Notes: a model not told the origin generated them from the sequence alone. 60,127 nt of DNA from Desulforhabdus sp. TSK (GCF_022836495.1 NZ_BQXM01000033.1:1-60127); one strand, 5' to 3'. Shown: positions 1 through 8,939, numbered from the stretch's first letter. Numbers and translations: made by a program.

Positions 1-92
1 CCACTTTTTTCCCTTTTCTGCCAGAAAACCCTCTTACTTCTGGCACAGAGAGACCATGCGACAGTCCCCCTATCCAGGTAAATCCGCATCCA

Positions 93-353
93 CTATAGCT
101 CTCGGATTTCAATTCCGAGAAACCTCCCAAAGATACGCTGCCCCAGGCTGATCAAGGCGAAGTTGCATTTCTGCTTTGTCGAGTTTGCATACACCTGAAT
201 GAACATCGTATCGTCAATAATCATCCGGAATCGCAGGGCATTATCTGTTCGGTCCAGGTCGACGATGCTCCGGATAAACGCATGCACATGGAGAATCGAT
301 TGAGCTTCCTGCAGCAGGTCGTCAAGCATCGGGTTTTTCTCCGAGAAGCTCAT
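93..353 (-). CDS. Small TumE-like protein, possible toxin half of a TA pair
   Basis: An 86-residue protein, last visible gene of the minus-strand operon that starts with the PLD nuclease. It begins inside the preceding small gene (32-base overlap), so the two are probably translationally coupled. The central part (an acidic strand, then FIQVYAN and a RIFG strand) resembles the small beta-rich proteins I associate with TumE/DUF6516-type toxins; this is recognition by eye, not a search. Such proteins normally continue past RIFG with a Trp/His/Pro-rich tail of 20-40 residues. Here a TAG follows GIEIREL, and an open Trp-containing stretch continues in the same frame to the window edge. The gene may therefore be truncated or carry a sequence error. 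Function is inferred only from neighbourhood and shape. Confidence 0.5.
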   Translation of the reverse strand: MSFSEKNPMLDDLLQEAQSILHVHAFIRSIVDLDRTDNALRFRMIIDDTMFIQVYANSTKQKCNFALISLGQRIFGRFLGIEIREL

Positions 354-639
354 TGAGTCCTCGTTTCATGCTCTCTATTCCATCAACGGCCATCTCCCAT
401 TCGTCCGAATCCGATTCTACCTCCCAGGCAAAACCCTTCTTTTTTACGGTTTCATTGCGCTCGAACTCATCGAAGCTCATGCCGTACTTCTTCCTGAAGA
501 GCCTGTCGATATGCTCATATCTGGTCAATCTCCGCCGGTACTCGGACTCGAGCACTTCTCGGATCTTTTCCTCGGTCTTTACACCGTGAAGGCCAAGGTA
601 TTTGAAATGCTTAATGATCTGTTCGGAAATTGCTTCCAT
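322..639 (-). CDS. Small charged helical protein, possible antitoxin partner
   Basis: A 105-residue, highly charged, probably all-helical protein, 64 bases downstream of the helicase gene and overlapping the next small gene. Its middle contains the segment FRKKYGMSFDEFER followed by EVESDSDEWEMAVDGIE. This pattern (a Lys-rich helix, GMSFDEF, then an acidic Glu/Asp/Trp stretch) resembles the short proteins encoded just before TumE-like toxins in archaea and thermophilic bacteria. An antitoxin role is therefore a reasonable inference. No DNA-binding domain can be recognised. Its place in the same transcript as a helicase and a nuclease is what makes it notable. An alternative is a small accessory subunit of that system. 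Confidence 0.5.
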   Translation of the reverse strand: MEAISEQIIKHFKYLGLHGVKTEEKIREVLESEYRRRLTRYEHIDRLFRKKYGMSFDEFERNETVKKKGFAWEVESDSDEWEMAVDGIESMKRGLNELLGEKPDA

Positions 640-703
640 GGCATTCCTTCCTCTCGTTTTATTGCCTTAAGTGGAAAAGTGGAGCAACAGCACCTCAGAG
701 CCT

Positions 704-3700
704 TCAAGCTGTCGACACAATCACCATATTGAGAGGTTCGGGTGCGGGGAAAGCGCCCAATCGCATATTCTCAACCTCGGTGCGGCGTTCCAGCATACGG
801 TGCTGGTGCATCTTGAGTTGGTTCTCGAGTTTTGTTCGCTGCCCCTTGGTCGCGGGATCTTCGAACATTCTCATCTGGCCCCCACGGATTTCGAGCAACC
901 GTTTCTGGAGGTGCTCCATGATGCCTTTATCAAACCGCTCGAGGTCGTCCAGGAGAATCGCGATTTCTTCGTCTCTCTTTTTCTCTACACGCTGGTAGTA
1001 CTCCTGATATTGAGCGCGGGTATAGTTTTCGGCGCAATCCCTGAGATCAGCGATCTTCTCCCTGACAAGATCCAAGGTGGTCAGGTTGGGCTCACATTTT
1101 GGAACGCTCGGCCCGAGGAAGAGTTTTCGTCCCAACTCTGGATGAATCTGTCCCTCAATATCTACAAACACAGGTTCCAGTTCTTCGCGGATGACCCTTC
1201 CCACACGATCTTCGAAGCGCAGGAGGTAGTTCAAGATCACTCCCGGCAGCCCCACATAATCCGCGACCAAGCAGGTCAGCTTACTGCCCAGTTCTGCTGC
1301 CTTTGTTTCGCGGCAGTAGTGCACCATACGATCGAGCAACGGGTGTCCAAAGGCAAGAAAGTCGGGTTCGTGACCACGGGGCCAATCGCGGGTTGCTATG
1401 GAGCGTTGAAATGTGATGCGGGAATAAATCCTGGAGATCTTGTCGTCCTGGATGACTGAGGGGACCAGCAGTCGGTATACCTCTTTATGTTTAGTGGGGT
1501 GCAATTTGGTCCCGTCACGTTCACTGGAACCGGGATCGCCATAGACACGAAGAAAAGTCTCTACAAAGGCTTGGACATCCACGTACTGGGGGATAGCCTC
1601 CTGCGAGTCTTTGATGGATCCCTCTGCAGCCAGAATATCTTCCCGTGTAAACTGACGACAACCAGAAAGAAACTGCGTCTCGCGTAGCTTTGCCGCCATA
1701 TCCTCCATCTTTTTGAGCTCTTGTTCCGCAATGGAGCTTACATCCTCTTCACCGAGGGATCGATCCAAAACACGAAGAATGAGATCGTCCAGAGAGACCC
1801 TTTCCAGTACGCCCAAAACTTCAGCCATGTTGCCGAGCTGCTTCCGAATGATTTCGATCTTTTCCTGCAAACGCTTAAAAATCTCGGCCTCTTTGGAACC
1901 CTTGATCAAAAGGTTGTAGATGCTTGCGATGCGCTTCTGACCATATCGGTGAATACGGCCAATTCTCTGTTCAAGCCGATTGGGGTTCCAGGGGAGCTCA
2001 TAGTTTACCAGAATATGGCAGTAGCGCTGGAGGTTGAGGCCTTCAGATGCAGCGTCAGTTGCCAAAAGAATTCGTGTGTCGGGATCGTTGAAGCGGCTTT
2101 CAGCATAAAGCTTGGAGTCCACTTCCTGTTCATTCTCTCCCAGAGGCATACCTCCGTGGATGACCACAATACTGTCCTTCCCGAGGAACCATAGCTTTTC
2201 GATCTTGGACTTGAGGTATTCCAGCGTATCCCGGTACTCCGTGAAAATGATGACCTTCTCTTGAGGGTCGCGGGCGAAGAGCTCTTTCAGGAACTCCTTG
2301 AGCCATTCCAGTTTGCTGTCCTGCTCACTGCCAATAAGTATTTCCGCCTGTTCCAGGAGGCTTCGAAGAGTTTTGACTTCGTTCGTACGTTCCGCATACA
2401 TACCCTCGACCCGGCGGGTCTCAATATATCTCTCCACGAGCTCACGATCTTCGTCTTCGAGGAAAGTGCCTTTCTCGTAATCCTTCACAAGATTGTTGAT
2501 CTGGCGAATGTTGGTCCCGTTGATTTTTGTAACGGTCCTGGCTTCAACAATGCTGCCTATGCGACGCTTAAGGGTTTCTCTAAGAGCATAGAGGCTCGAA
2601 ACCATGCGTTTCTGCACCAAGGTGAACAGAAATTTTCCGATGTTTCGCTCTGTAGCACTGATTTTTCGTTTTCGTGTCAGCTGCGCCCAACCTGAAGCCG
2701 TGTACTCCGATACCGTGTCGTAGATCTCTTGTTCTGCCTCGCTGAATTCGATCTCGATAGGATGAGGCTCACGATCCTTGAACTTCTTTATGAGCTGGCC
2801 GCCAGAGAGCTCATAGATTGTCTCCTTGCCTCTTCGGATCATGACCTTATCCACTCTCTCCAGAGCATCGCTTCGGTCCAAGTCCTCGGGAGTGGCAAAC
2901 ATAAATGGATCCAGTAAATGGAGGAGGTTGAAAAAATGCTCCGTATTGCCCGAATGAGGAGTGGCAGTGAGCAAGAGCAAGCTGTCTGTCTTCTCCTGAA
3001 TGGCGGTGCCGAATTCAGCCCGATTGGAGTCGGTGGAAACGTAGTGGGCCTCGTCGATGATCACCAGGTCCCATTGTTTTTCTACCTTCATCAATTGATC
3101 GAAAATCAGATTTGTATTTCGCCGGGATGCTCCAGTGCCGTCATACTGTGGCTTCACCCAGTCAATGGAGGTAATGATAGAATTCTTGGCGAGCCAAGGG
3201 TTTAGATTCTCATCGACCAGTTCCTGAATGCCCTCCATCTTACGGCTGTTATAGATGTAGAAAGTCCTCAGGAAATGCCGCTGCATTTCCTTTTTCCATT
3301 GATCCTGAAGGGAGGCAGGGACGACAATCAGTATCCTGTTGCCGCGCTGTCGGGCGGTGAGCTCCTGCATGATGAGTCCCGCTTCGATGGTTTTTCCCAA
3401 GCCAACATCGTCTGCAATGAGATGGCGCTGCCGAAGGGATTCCATGACCTTCTTGACCGCAAGGAGCTGGTATGGCTCAGGGATCATCTTGGAATTACTA
3501 ATGCTGAGCAGCTTATCGTACTCATAAACGAGAGAAAGCCGGGTAGCGTTTGTGTACAGGCGGTAATGATCGATGTGATCGATGCGGCCTTCCGCAAGAT
3601 GATCGAATGCGGAGCCTACCGGCTCAACCGGCGTCAAAGGATAGAGGAAGGAACGGGGTTTTCCTTCGGCTTCGGGATAGAGTCGAAGTGTCCACGTACC

Positions 3701-3784
3701 ATCCTTATTCTCATCGATTTTGCCTACTTCCCATATTTGGTTACGGCATCGAACCTTGTTGCCGACCAGAAAAGGACACGTCAT
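704..3784 (-). CDS. SNF2/RapA-family DEAH helicase (DrmD/HepA-like)
   Basis: A 1026-residue superfamily 2 ATPase. The first RecA domain has Walker A DDVGLGKT (about 125-132), DEAH (244-247) and TATP (273-276). The second has HGGM (543-546), TDAASEGLNLQ (576-586) and the arginine-finger motif RIGRIHRYGQ (607-616). All key motifs are intact, so it should be an active DNA-dependent translocase. A small N-terminal domain precedes the motor. After it come an FGHPLLD segment as in RapA/HepA relatives and a charged coiled coil near the C-terminus. It shares a 4-base ATGA overlap with the upstream nuclease gene, so expression is coupled. SNF2 proteins of this size occur in DISARM (DrmD) and other defence loci, but no DrmA, DrmB or methylase is visible here. 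Core housekeeping RapA is the main alternative; the gene context argues against it. Confidence 0.85.
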   Translation of the reverse strand: MTCPFLVGNKVRCRNQIWEVGKIDENKDGTWTLRLYPEAEGKPRSFLYPLTPVEPVGSAFDHLAEGRIDHIDHYRLYTNATRLSLVYEYDKLLSISNSKMIPEPYQLLAVKKVMESLRQRHLIADDVGLGKTIEAGLIMQELTARQRGNRILIVVPASLQDQWKKEMQRHFLRTFYIYNSRKMEGIQELVDENLNPWLAKNSIITSIDWVKPQYDGTGASRRNTNLIFDQLMKVEKQWDLVIIDEAHYVSTDSNRAEFGTAIQEKTDSLLLLTATPHSGNTEHFFNLLHLLDPFMFATPEDLDRSDALERVDKVMIRRGKETIYELSGGQLIKKFKDREPHPIEIEFSEAEQEIYDTVSEYTASGWAQLTRKRKISATERNIGKFLFTLVQKRMVSSLYALRETLKRRIGSIVEARTVTKINGTNIRQINNLVKDYEKGTFLEDEDRELVERYIETRRVEGMYAERTNEVKTLRSLLEQAEILIGSEQDSKLEWLKEFLKELFARDPQEKVIIFTEYRDTLEYLKSKIEKLWFLGKDSIVVIHGGMPLGENEQEVDSKLYAESRFNDPDTRILLATDAASEGLNLQRYCHILVNYELPWNPNRLEQRIGRIHRYGQKRIASIYNLLIKGSKEAEIFKRLQEKIEIIRKQLGNMAEVLGVLERVSLDDLILRVLDRSLGEEDVSSIAEQELKKMEDMAAKLRETQFLSGCRQFTREDILAAEGSIKDSQEAIPQYVDVQAFVETFLRVYGDPGSSERDGTKLHPTKHKEVYRLLVPSVIQDDKISRIYSRITFQRSIATRDWPRGHEPDFLAFGHPLLDRMVHYCRETKAAELGSKLTCLVADYVGLPGVILNYLLRFEDRVGRVIREELEPVFVDIEGQIHPELGRKLFLGPSVPKCEPNLTTLDLVREKIADLRDCAENYTRAQYQEYYQRVEKKRDEEIAILLDDLERFDKGIMEHLQKRLLEIRGGQMRMFEDPATKGQRTKLENQLKMHQHRMLERRTEVENMRLGAFPAPEPLNMVIVSTA

Positions 3785-4605
3785 GGTTTCTGTCTCCTCT
3801 TAAGGCTCCGAGCGATCCATGCGGAAAGCCGCGGGTCCAAGCTGAAGCCGCAATCCGGTGCAGGGCACGCTACGCGCATGAACGGCCCTCGGCGGAGTTC
3901 CATTGGCGTCATGCAATTGGGACAAGGAAGCACTAGCTCCTGCCGCAGCTCGCCATTTGAATGGGCATCGTCGGAACTCACTGGCGACTCGCCCATCGTG
4001 GTGCCTGAGCATTGCGGGGCTCGAACGCATATCCACAATCCAGCATCCGCGAACCAACTCATCGAATTTCCGCATAGAGGACAGGCATGCCCTGCCGCCA
4101 ATTGTGCAGTGCTATCTTGAAGGAAATCTTCTTTTGACAAGCCATTCGATGCATCCGTCTTCATTTTATGTGGGTCGATAGAAAGGGACGTCACAATCTC
4201 CGCAACAAGATCCTCTGATTCCAAACGGAGCATGGATTCCCTGGTATCGTAATGTGAAAGAATATTGAGACTCCCGTGCCAGAGTACTTCTTCATCTATG
4301 ATGGCTAATTTCTCATGCATGCCCACACGTGTATGAAACCATACTCCCAGCCTTTTCAATTGAGAAACGATTTCGTCGTATGATCCCTGTAGCCATTCGG
4401 GCTGTTCGCTTTGAGGCTTGGCAAAGACATGCATCTCGACGCTTCTCATCCTCAGGGAATTAAAGACCGGTGCATAGTAAGCCGCCCTATTCTTGGACAG
4501 AAAAGGTGAAAAAACTACAATGGACCTTTCTGCGTCCGAGAGATCGTCCCGAAAGGCGTGCGCGAAATGTTCATCGGAAAAATGTTTGATTGACTTGATT
4601 AGCAT
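3781..4605 (-). CDS. PLD-superfamily nuclease with two C-terminal zinc ribbons
   Basis: A 274-residue protein. The N-terminal half is a single phospholipase D-type domain with the HKD motif HEKLAIID (His97, Lys99, Asp104) and the following GSLN of the family. A single-motif PLD protein would have to dimerise to build an active site, as in Nuc-type nucleases. The C-terminal third holds two four-cysteine zinc ribbons (Cys175/178/193/199 and Cys228/231/247/252) of the kind at the end of topoisomerase I, probably binding DNA. The start at 4605 has an AAGGA six bases upstream; an in-frame start at 4644 lacks one. First gene of the operon, overlapping the helicase by 4 bases. DrmC of DISARM is also a PLD protein but, to my knowledge, lacks these ribbons. 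Confidence 0.8.
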   Translation of the reverse strand: MLIKSIKHFSDEHFAHAFRDDLSDAERSIVVFSPFLSKNRAAYYAPVFNSLRMRSVEMHVFAKPQSEQPEWLQGSYDEIVSQLKRLGVWFHTRVGMHEKLAIIDEEVLWHGSLNILSHYDTRESMLRLESEDLVAEIVTSLSIDPHKMKTDASNGLSKEDFLQDSTAQLAAGHACPLCGNSMSWFADAGLWICVRAPQCSGTTMGESPVSSDDAHSNGELRQELVLPCPNCMTPMELRRGPFMRVACPAPDCGFSLDPRLSAWIARSLKRRQKP

Positions 4606-4649
4606 GGCGATTCCTTGATGGGTTGCTCTTAATGTCAAAGCCACCTAAA

Positions 4650-5746
4650 TAGACTTCATGTTGCAGGCTGGTTTGGCTTTTGGAGGCAGATGGAGCTTAA
4701 GTCAAGAGCCGAGTTTTCAGGCGTTGTTGACATCTGTAGGCGCGCAAGCACTATCATGTTTGAGGACAAGCCAATTCTTGCCGCGTTTCAGAGACTGAGG
4801 GATGCACTCGGGCTTTGAGGAGAGATGGCACTGGAGGTCGGTGAGGGCAAATCACACCTAGCCATTGGTTGGCCCCTGTAACTCGTCGGCGTTGTCCATT
4901 TCGGTCTGCGCATAGCGGTGGCGGTTTCGTAGATCGTAGTCTATAAGGTCCGAAAGGTGTCTTTGACGGTGTTGGCCTTGCGTTCGAAAAACAATAGCGT
5001 GCCTCAAATTTGAGCATGCTTTCTTTGACCATTCGACGCATCAAATCCGAGGCGTCGACCACGTGGCCCCGATCCGGAAGCGGCCTTCGAAGCGGTCGCT
5101 ATCGAAGCTCCGTGGTCGGCCTTCTTCTATGAGATCAAGTCGCGGCTCGTCATGTCGATGGAAAAGCTCGTTGGCGACCCTGCCGGTGGGCGTTTTGTAG
5201 GTAAGATCCAAAGCTTCAGAGGCAAACCATTGTACGCTGACAACCGCAATGAGGCAGACCGGAAGGATGCCTCGTTGCGGTGCATTGGGTTGAAGTTCTT
5301 CGCGTCGAATCAATGGATTCCTTGGTTGGGGGAGCACGAGTTTTAATCGTCACGGGTGAAGTAGCGTCCAGAGTCTGTCCACACGGCAGTTTCGTCCGTC
5401 GGAAAAAAACGAGAATGTCATCAGTGCGTCAATATGCGTTTTTTGGGCTTTGCCTACAAGAGCAAAGACTCGAGACGAGCATAACATGTGAGACATATGG
5501 CAACGTTGCTGGAATCCAAGTGCCCTCTTCCCCAATAGGTCGGATTTTCTGAGAGGAAAAAATAGATTTTCTCACACACGTGGAGGTTGAAAGTCGCTTT
5601 CCCGAACCCGATTTTAATGCTTATGCGGAAGATGAAGATGCATGGTGCAAGAAAACGAAACGAACTCATTCACTCAAAACGGTAATGCGCACCATGAGCT
5701 TCAGGCGACATGCGTGCACACTATATGCACACTCTGGTCTACGAAA
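4650..5746. other. Gene-poor stretch between defence-like operon and tRNA-Leu
   Basis: About 1.1 kb in which no reading frame looks like a real gene. Frames are short, overlap on both strands and have no recognisable motif or convincing ribosome-binding site. Open pieces on both strands around 5040-5340 could be decayed coding DNA, but I cannot name a parent gene. The promoter of the PLD-helicase operon should lie at the left end. Such a stretch beside a tRNA 3' end is what an old integration boundary often looks like. Confidence 0.5.
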
Positions 5747-5780
5747 CAAAAAAGGGGTCACACTCACCCGTGTAACCCCT
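5747..5780 (-). terminator. Intrinsic terminator of tRNA-Leu
   Basis: On the minus strand, an 11-base stem (5770-5780 pairing with 5753-5763, one G-U pair) around a six-base loop is followed directly by six T. It lies about 10 bases past the CCA end of the tRNA and marks the end of a monocistronic tRNA transcript. Confidence 0.85.
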
Positions 5781-5789
5781 TGATTTTTC

Positions 5790-5876
5790 TGGTGCCGAAG
5801 CGGGGACTCGAACCCCGACAGGCGTACGCCCACTAGACCCTGAACCTAGCGCGTCTACCAGTTCCGCCACTTCGGC
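5790..5876 (-). tRNA. tRNA-Leu (anticodon CAG)
   Basis: A complete class II tRNA with a long variable arm. The acceptor stem GCCGAAG pairs with CTTCGGC, followed by discriminator A and an encoded CCA. The anticodon stem CTAGG/TCTAG encloses the loop TTCAGGG, giving anticodon CAG (Leu, CUG codons). The T arm has the standard GTTCGAGTC. A terminator follows immediately. The accessory operon lies on the 3' side of this gene, the usual integration side for genomic islands. Confidence 0.97.
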
Positions 5877-5974
5877 AAATAAAAGCGTTGCATTCAAGAT
5901 TTGCGTACAGTATGTTAATTTTTTTTGTCTGTCAAGGTCTATTTTACTCGCTGTCGGAGGTCGAAGAGTTCTCT

Positions 5975-6922
5975 ATGGATGTTTTTGTAGGCATAGATAA
6001 CATTTCCAATTCTTTAAAGAATCCAGTTATAACCATCGGCAATTTCGATGGAGTGCACTACGGTCACCAAATCCTTTTTCAACAGGTCAAAGATTGGGCG
6101 CATGAAATTCAAGGGCAATCGGTGGTCATGACCTTCAACCCTCATCCCCTGGAGGTCCTCTTTCCCGGCAAAGGTCCCGCCTGCATCACTCCTCATGAAC
6201 AGAAGCTGGAATTGATCGCCGCATACGGCATCGATGTGACCATCGTTATCCCCTTCGATAAAGACTTCGCCAAGATTTCAGCACACGATTTCGTCACCAG
6301 GCTGTTGGTCGAGAAGATCGGAGTCAAAGCGGTAGTAGTGGGGTACGATTATCGCTTCGGCCGGAATCGTCAGGGAGATATCGATTTCCTTCAAAAAATG
6401 GGAGAGCAGTACGGCTTTGAGGTCAGGACCCTCTCGGGCATTCGCATGGCGAAGACCGTCGTGAGCAGTACGGCCATCCGCCAGCTCATCAAGGATGGCA
6501 ATATCCGGGAAGTGAACCGCCTGCTCGGCCACCCTTATGAGATTTCCGGCACGGTGGTGACAGGCCGGCAAAGGGGAGGACACCTCCTGGGGTTTCCCAC
6601 GGCGAACATCAAAATGTCCTGCCAGGCCCCCCCAAGACCCGGCGTTTATGTCGCTCAGGCCATCGTGGACGGCACGACTTACGGCGGAGCCGTCAACCTG
6701 GGCTACAACCCCACCTTCGGTGACACCCCCTTCACCCTGGAAGTACACATTCTCGATTTCAACGAAGACATCTATGGAAAGACGGTCACTGTGCGCTTCT
6801 TCGATCGCCTGCGTGATGAGATGCGTTTTTCAGGCATCGACGAGCTCCGGGAGCAAATCAGCAGGGATGTGCTAAAGACGCGGGAAATGTTGAAGCACTT
6901 CCCCGTTGCCGCCGCTCACTGA
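5975..6922 (+). CDS. ribF: Bifunctional riboflavin kinase / FAD synthetase
   Basis: A 315-residue protein of normal RibF length. The N-terminal nucleotidyltransferase domain makes FAD from FMN and ATP and shows FDGVHYGH (24-31), FNPHP and the SSTAIR motif. The C-terminal riboflavin kinase domain makes FMN and shows GRQRGGHLLGFPTANI, a NLGYNPTFGD segment and EVHILDF. The start at 5975 is chosen because the family begins about 20 residues before the FDGVHYGH motif; a GGAGG lies 14 bases upstream, rather far. Upstream in-frame ATG codons would add an unconserved 29 residues. The gene stands alone, and no FMN riboswitch is visible in the short upstream region after the tRNA. Confidence 0.95.
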   Translation: MDVFVGIDNISNSLKNPVITIGNFDGVHYGHQILFQQVKDWAHEIQGQSVVMTFNPHPLEVLFPGKGPACITPHEQKLELIAAYGIDVTIVIPFDKDFAKISAHDFVTRLLVEKIGVKAVVVGYDYRFGRNRQGDIDFLQKMGEQYGFEVRTLSGIRMAKTVVSSTAIRQLIKDGNIREVNRLLGHPYEISGTVVTGRQRGGHLLGFPTANIKMSCQAPPRPGVYVAQAIVDGTTYGGAVNLGYNPTFGDTPFTLEVHILDFNEDIYGKTVTVRFFDRLRDEMRFSGIDELREQISRDVLKTREMLKHFPVAAAH

Positions 6923-7032
6923 CGGAAGCGGCGCGCAGCAATGAAATTGTTTTAAAAATTAGTAGTTTACAATTGTCACTCCAGAGCATCGCTCAGCACA
7001 ACTCTATGGATTAGAATGTCTACGACTCGAGC

Positions 7033-7105
7033 CGTCATTCCGGCAGCGGTTAGCCGGGATCCACAGAAAAAACTGGATGCCGGCCTAAAAACCGCCGGCA
7101 TGACG
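7033..7105. repeat. REP-like nested palindrome
   Basis: Outer arms CGTCATTCCGGC and GCCGGCATGACG pair 11 of 12. Inside them GCCGGGATCCA and TGGATGCCGGC pair 10 of 11. A shorter relative with the same outer arm lies at 24121-24153, so this is a dispersed palindromic family between genes. Confidence 0.8.
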
Positions 7106-7193
7106 TGGGGCGAAATGGACATCATACTCTGCGGACGTGCATTAAGCCTAAGTATCTGTTATTGCTAAAAGCTAATCACTAAAAGCTGAACGG

Positions 7194-8939
7194 TCACGAA
7201 AGATCCGCTTCCTCGGAATTCTCATCCTCCCCGATTTCATCCGTCTCCGCCTCCTCTTCTGCTCCTTCTTCATCGGGAGCGGTGAGAGCCGAGGGCCAGC
7301 CCTCACCCATGAGGGCTTCCACCCGGTCCTGCAGGGCCAGGATGAGAGGCTCCAGGGTATGGGTGGAGAGGGCCGAAATGGCCACGCCTTCGTGGCGATG
7401 CAACTGAAGGGCCAGGTATTCCGGTTCGACCCGGTCCATCTTGTTGAACACCAGGAGGGTCGGCTTCCCGTCCAGCTCCAGCTGCCTCAGAATCCTTCCC
7501 ACGGCGGCCATCTGTTCTTCGAAACGATCATTGCTGATATCCACCACGTGCAGGAGCAGATCGGCGTCATTCAGCTCCTCGAGGGTGGCTCCGAAAGCAT
7601 CCATGAGATCCTGGGGGAGGTCCCGTATGAAGCCGACGGTGTCCGTGATGATGACCTCGATCTCCCTGGGAAAGCGGAGCCGCCTGCTGGTGGGATCGAG
7701 AGTCGCGAACAGCTTGTTTTCCACGAAAACGCCGCTCTGGGTGAGGGTATTGAGGAGGGTGGATTTACCGGCATTGGTGTAGCCGACGATGGAAATGATG
7801 GGAGCTTCCTTGCGGAGCCTTCTGGAGTGCCGCTGGGTTCTGTTCTTCCGCACGGTCTGCAGCTGGTTTTCCAGGTGGGCGATGCGGTCTTTGATGCGCC
7901 GCCGGTTGATTTCCAGCTTGGTTTCCCCCGGCCCCCGCGCGCCGATTCCGCCCGTCAGTCGTGAAAGGGCATCGTCTTTCATGCCCAACCGCGGCAGGAG
8001 ATACTTGAGCTGGGCCATCTCCACCTGGATTTTGCCTTCGCGGCTCTGGGCCCTCTGGGCAAAAATATCCAGGATGAGCTGGGTCCGATCGATGACACGC
8101 AGCTCCGTCGTGTCGGTAATGGAACGGACCTGAGACGGATTGAGCTCCTGGTCGAAAATCAGCAGGTCCACGCCACGCTGGAGCGCATTGAGTGCAATTT
8201 CGCTCAGTTTGCCCTTTCCAATAAGATACTTGGGATTGATCTCCCTCTGCCGCTGAATGATGGTTTCCGCCGCCTCGATTCCCCCGGCGTGGGCCAGCTC
8301 CACCAGCTCGTCCATGGACGCCTGCGCCTCTTCCCTGCCGGCGCTCGTGACGCTCACGAGCAGGGCGCGCTCTTCTTCCATGCCGGCGCGAATGGCAGGA
8401 CGATTCCGCTCCAGTTCTTCTTCCAGAGACTGCACCAGCTGCTGGAAATCCAGGGCATCGGCATCATGGCAGGGCAGGAGCGGGAGCACCTCCCACCCCG
8501 GCTGATCCTCGCCACCGGCCGGGAGGATGTGGGCCACTTCCAGGTCGGTGGCCCCGCCGTGGGAATCCACCCGAATGGAGGCCATGCAGTCCAGGCGCAG
8601 GAAAACCAGGTCCATGAGATCGTCCTGGGAAACCGGCTCCCCCTGGAGATGAGTGTGCACCAGCCGGAGTCCGCGCAGGCGTCCCCTTCCTCCACGGCTC
8701 TTGGGGAGGTCCGGGATGAAAAGGGAACGAGGCCCTCCCACGAGAATCATCTCCACCACCCCGTCTCGTCCTACCAGGAGCCCCAGTTGACGGCCGCTCT
8801 CAAAAGAGAGATGCGCCAGGTCGCGGGCGAGGTCCGTGGAAATCACCTGGCGCGCGGGAACCTTACGCCGGTGGAGCTTTTCGATACGCTGGCGGACACT
8901 GCTTTTAAGGCCGGAAACATGGCCCAGGAGTCTATTGAT
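7194..8939 (-). CDS. hflX: GTPase HflX (ribosome-associated), apparent AUC start
   Basis: HflX binds the large ribosomal subunit and splits stalled ribosomes. It has an N-terminal HflX domain with the glycine-rich GGIGARGPGE stretch, a coiled coil, then the G domain with GYTNAGKST (G1), DTVGF (G3) and NKMD (G4), and an acidic tail. A GTG start at 8846 would give 550 residues. Homology continues 31 residues upstream in the same frame (VSGLKSSVRQRIEKLHRRKV, typical of HflX N-termini). That frame has no ATG, GTG or TTG before a stop, but GGGGAGG lies six bases before an ATC codon at 8939. I therefore place the start at that AUC (581 residues). It follows the CoA ligase gene closely on the same strand. 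Confidence 0.9.
   Translation of the reverse strand: MNRLLGHVSGLKSSVRQRIEKLHRRKVPARQVISTDLARDLAHLSFESGRQLGLLVGRDGVVEMILVGGPRSLFIPDLPKSRGGRGRLRGLRLVHTHLQGEPVSQDDLMDLVFLRLDCMASIRVDSHGGATDLEVAHILPAGGEDQPGWEVLPLLPCHDADALDFQQLVQSLEEELERNRPAIRAGMEEERALLVSVTSAGREEAQASMDELVELAHAGGIEAAETIIQRQREINPKYLIGKGKLSEIALNALQRGVDLLIFDQELNPSQVRSITDTTELRVIDRTQLILDIFAQRAQSREGKIQVEMAQLKYLLPRLGMKDDALSRLTGGIGARGPGETKLEINRRRIKDRIAHLENQLQTVRKNRTQRHSRRLRKEAPIISIVGYTNAGKSTLLNTLTQSGVFVENKLFATLDPTSRRLRFPREIEVIITDTVGFIRDLPQDLMDAFGATLEELNDADLLLHVVDISNDRFEEQMAAVGRILRQLELDGKPTLLVFNKMDRVEPEYLALQLHRHEGVAISALSTHTLEPLILALQDRVEALMGEGWPSALTAPDEEGAEEEAETDEIGEDENSEEADLS

Noticed and set aside
704-4605. Assignment of the helicase-nuclease pair to DISARM
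   Set aside because: A SNF2 helicase and a PLD protein fit DrmD and DrmC in outline, but DrmA, DrmB and a methylase are not visible, and the nuclease carries zinc ribbons. The window edge prevents a final decision.
4754-5340. Possible transposase remnant
   Set aside because: Open pieces exist on both strands, but no DDE or HUH motif, terminal repeats or target duplication could be recognised.
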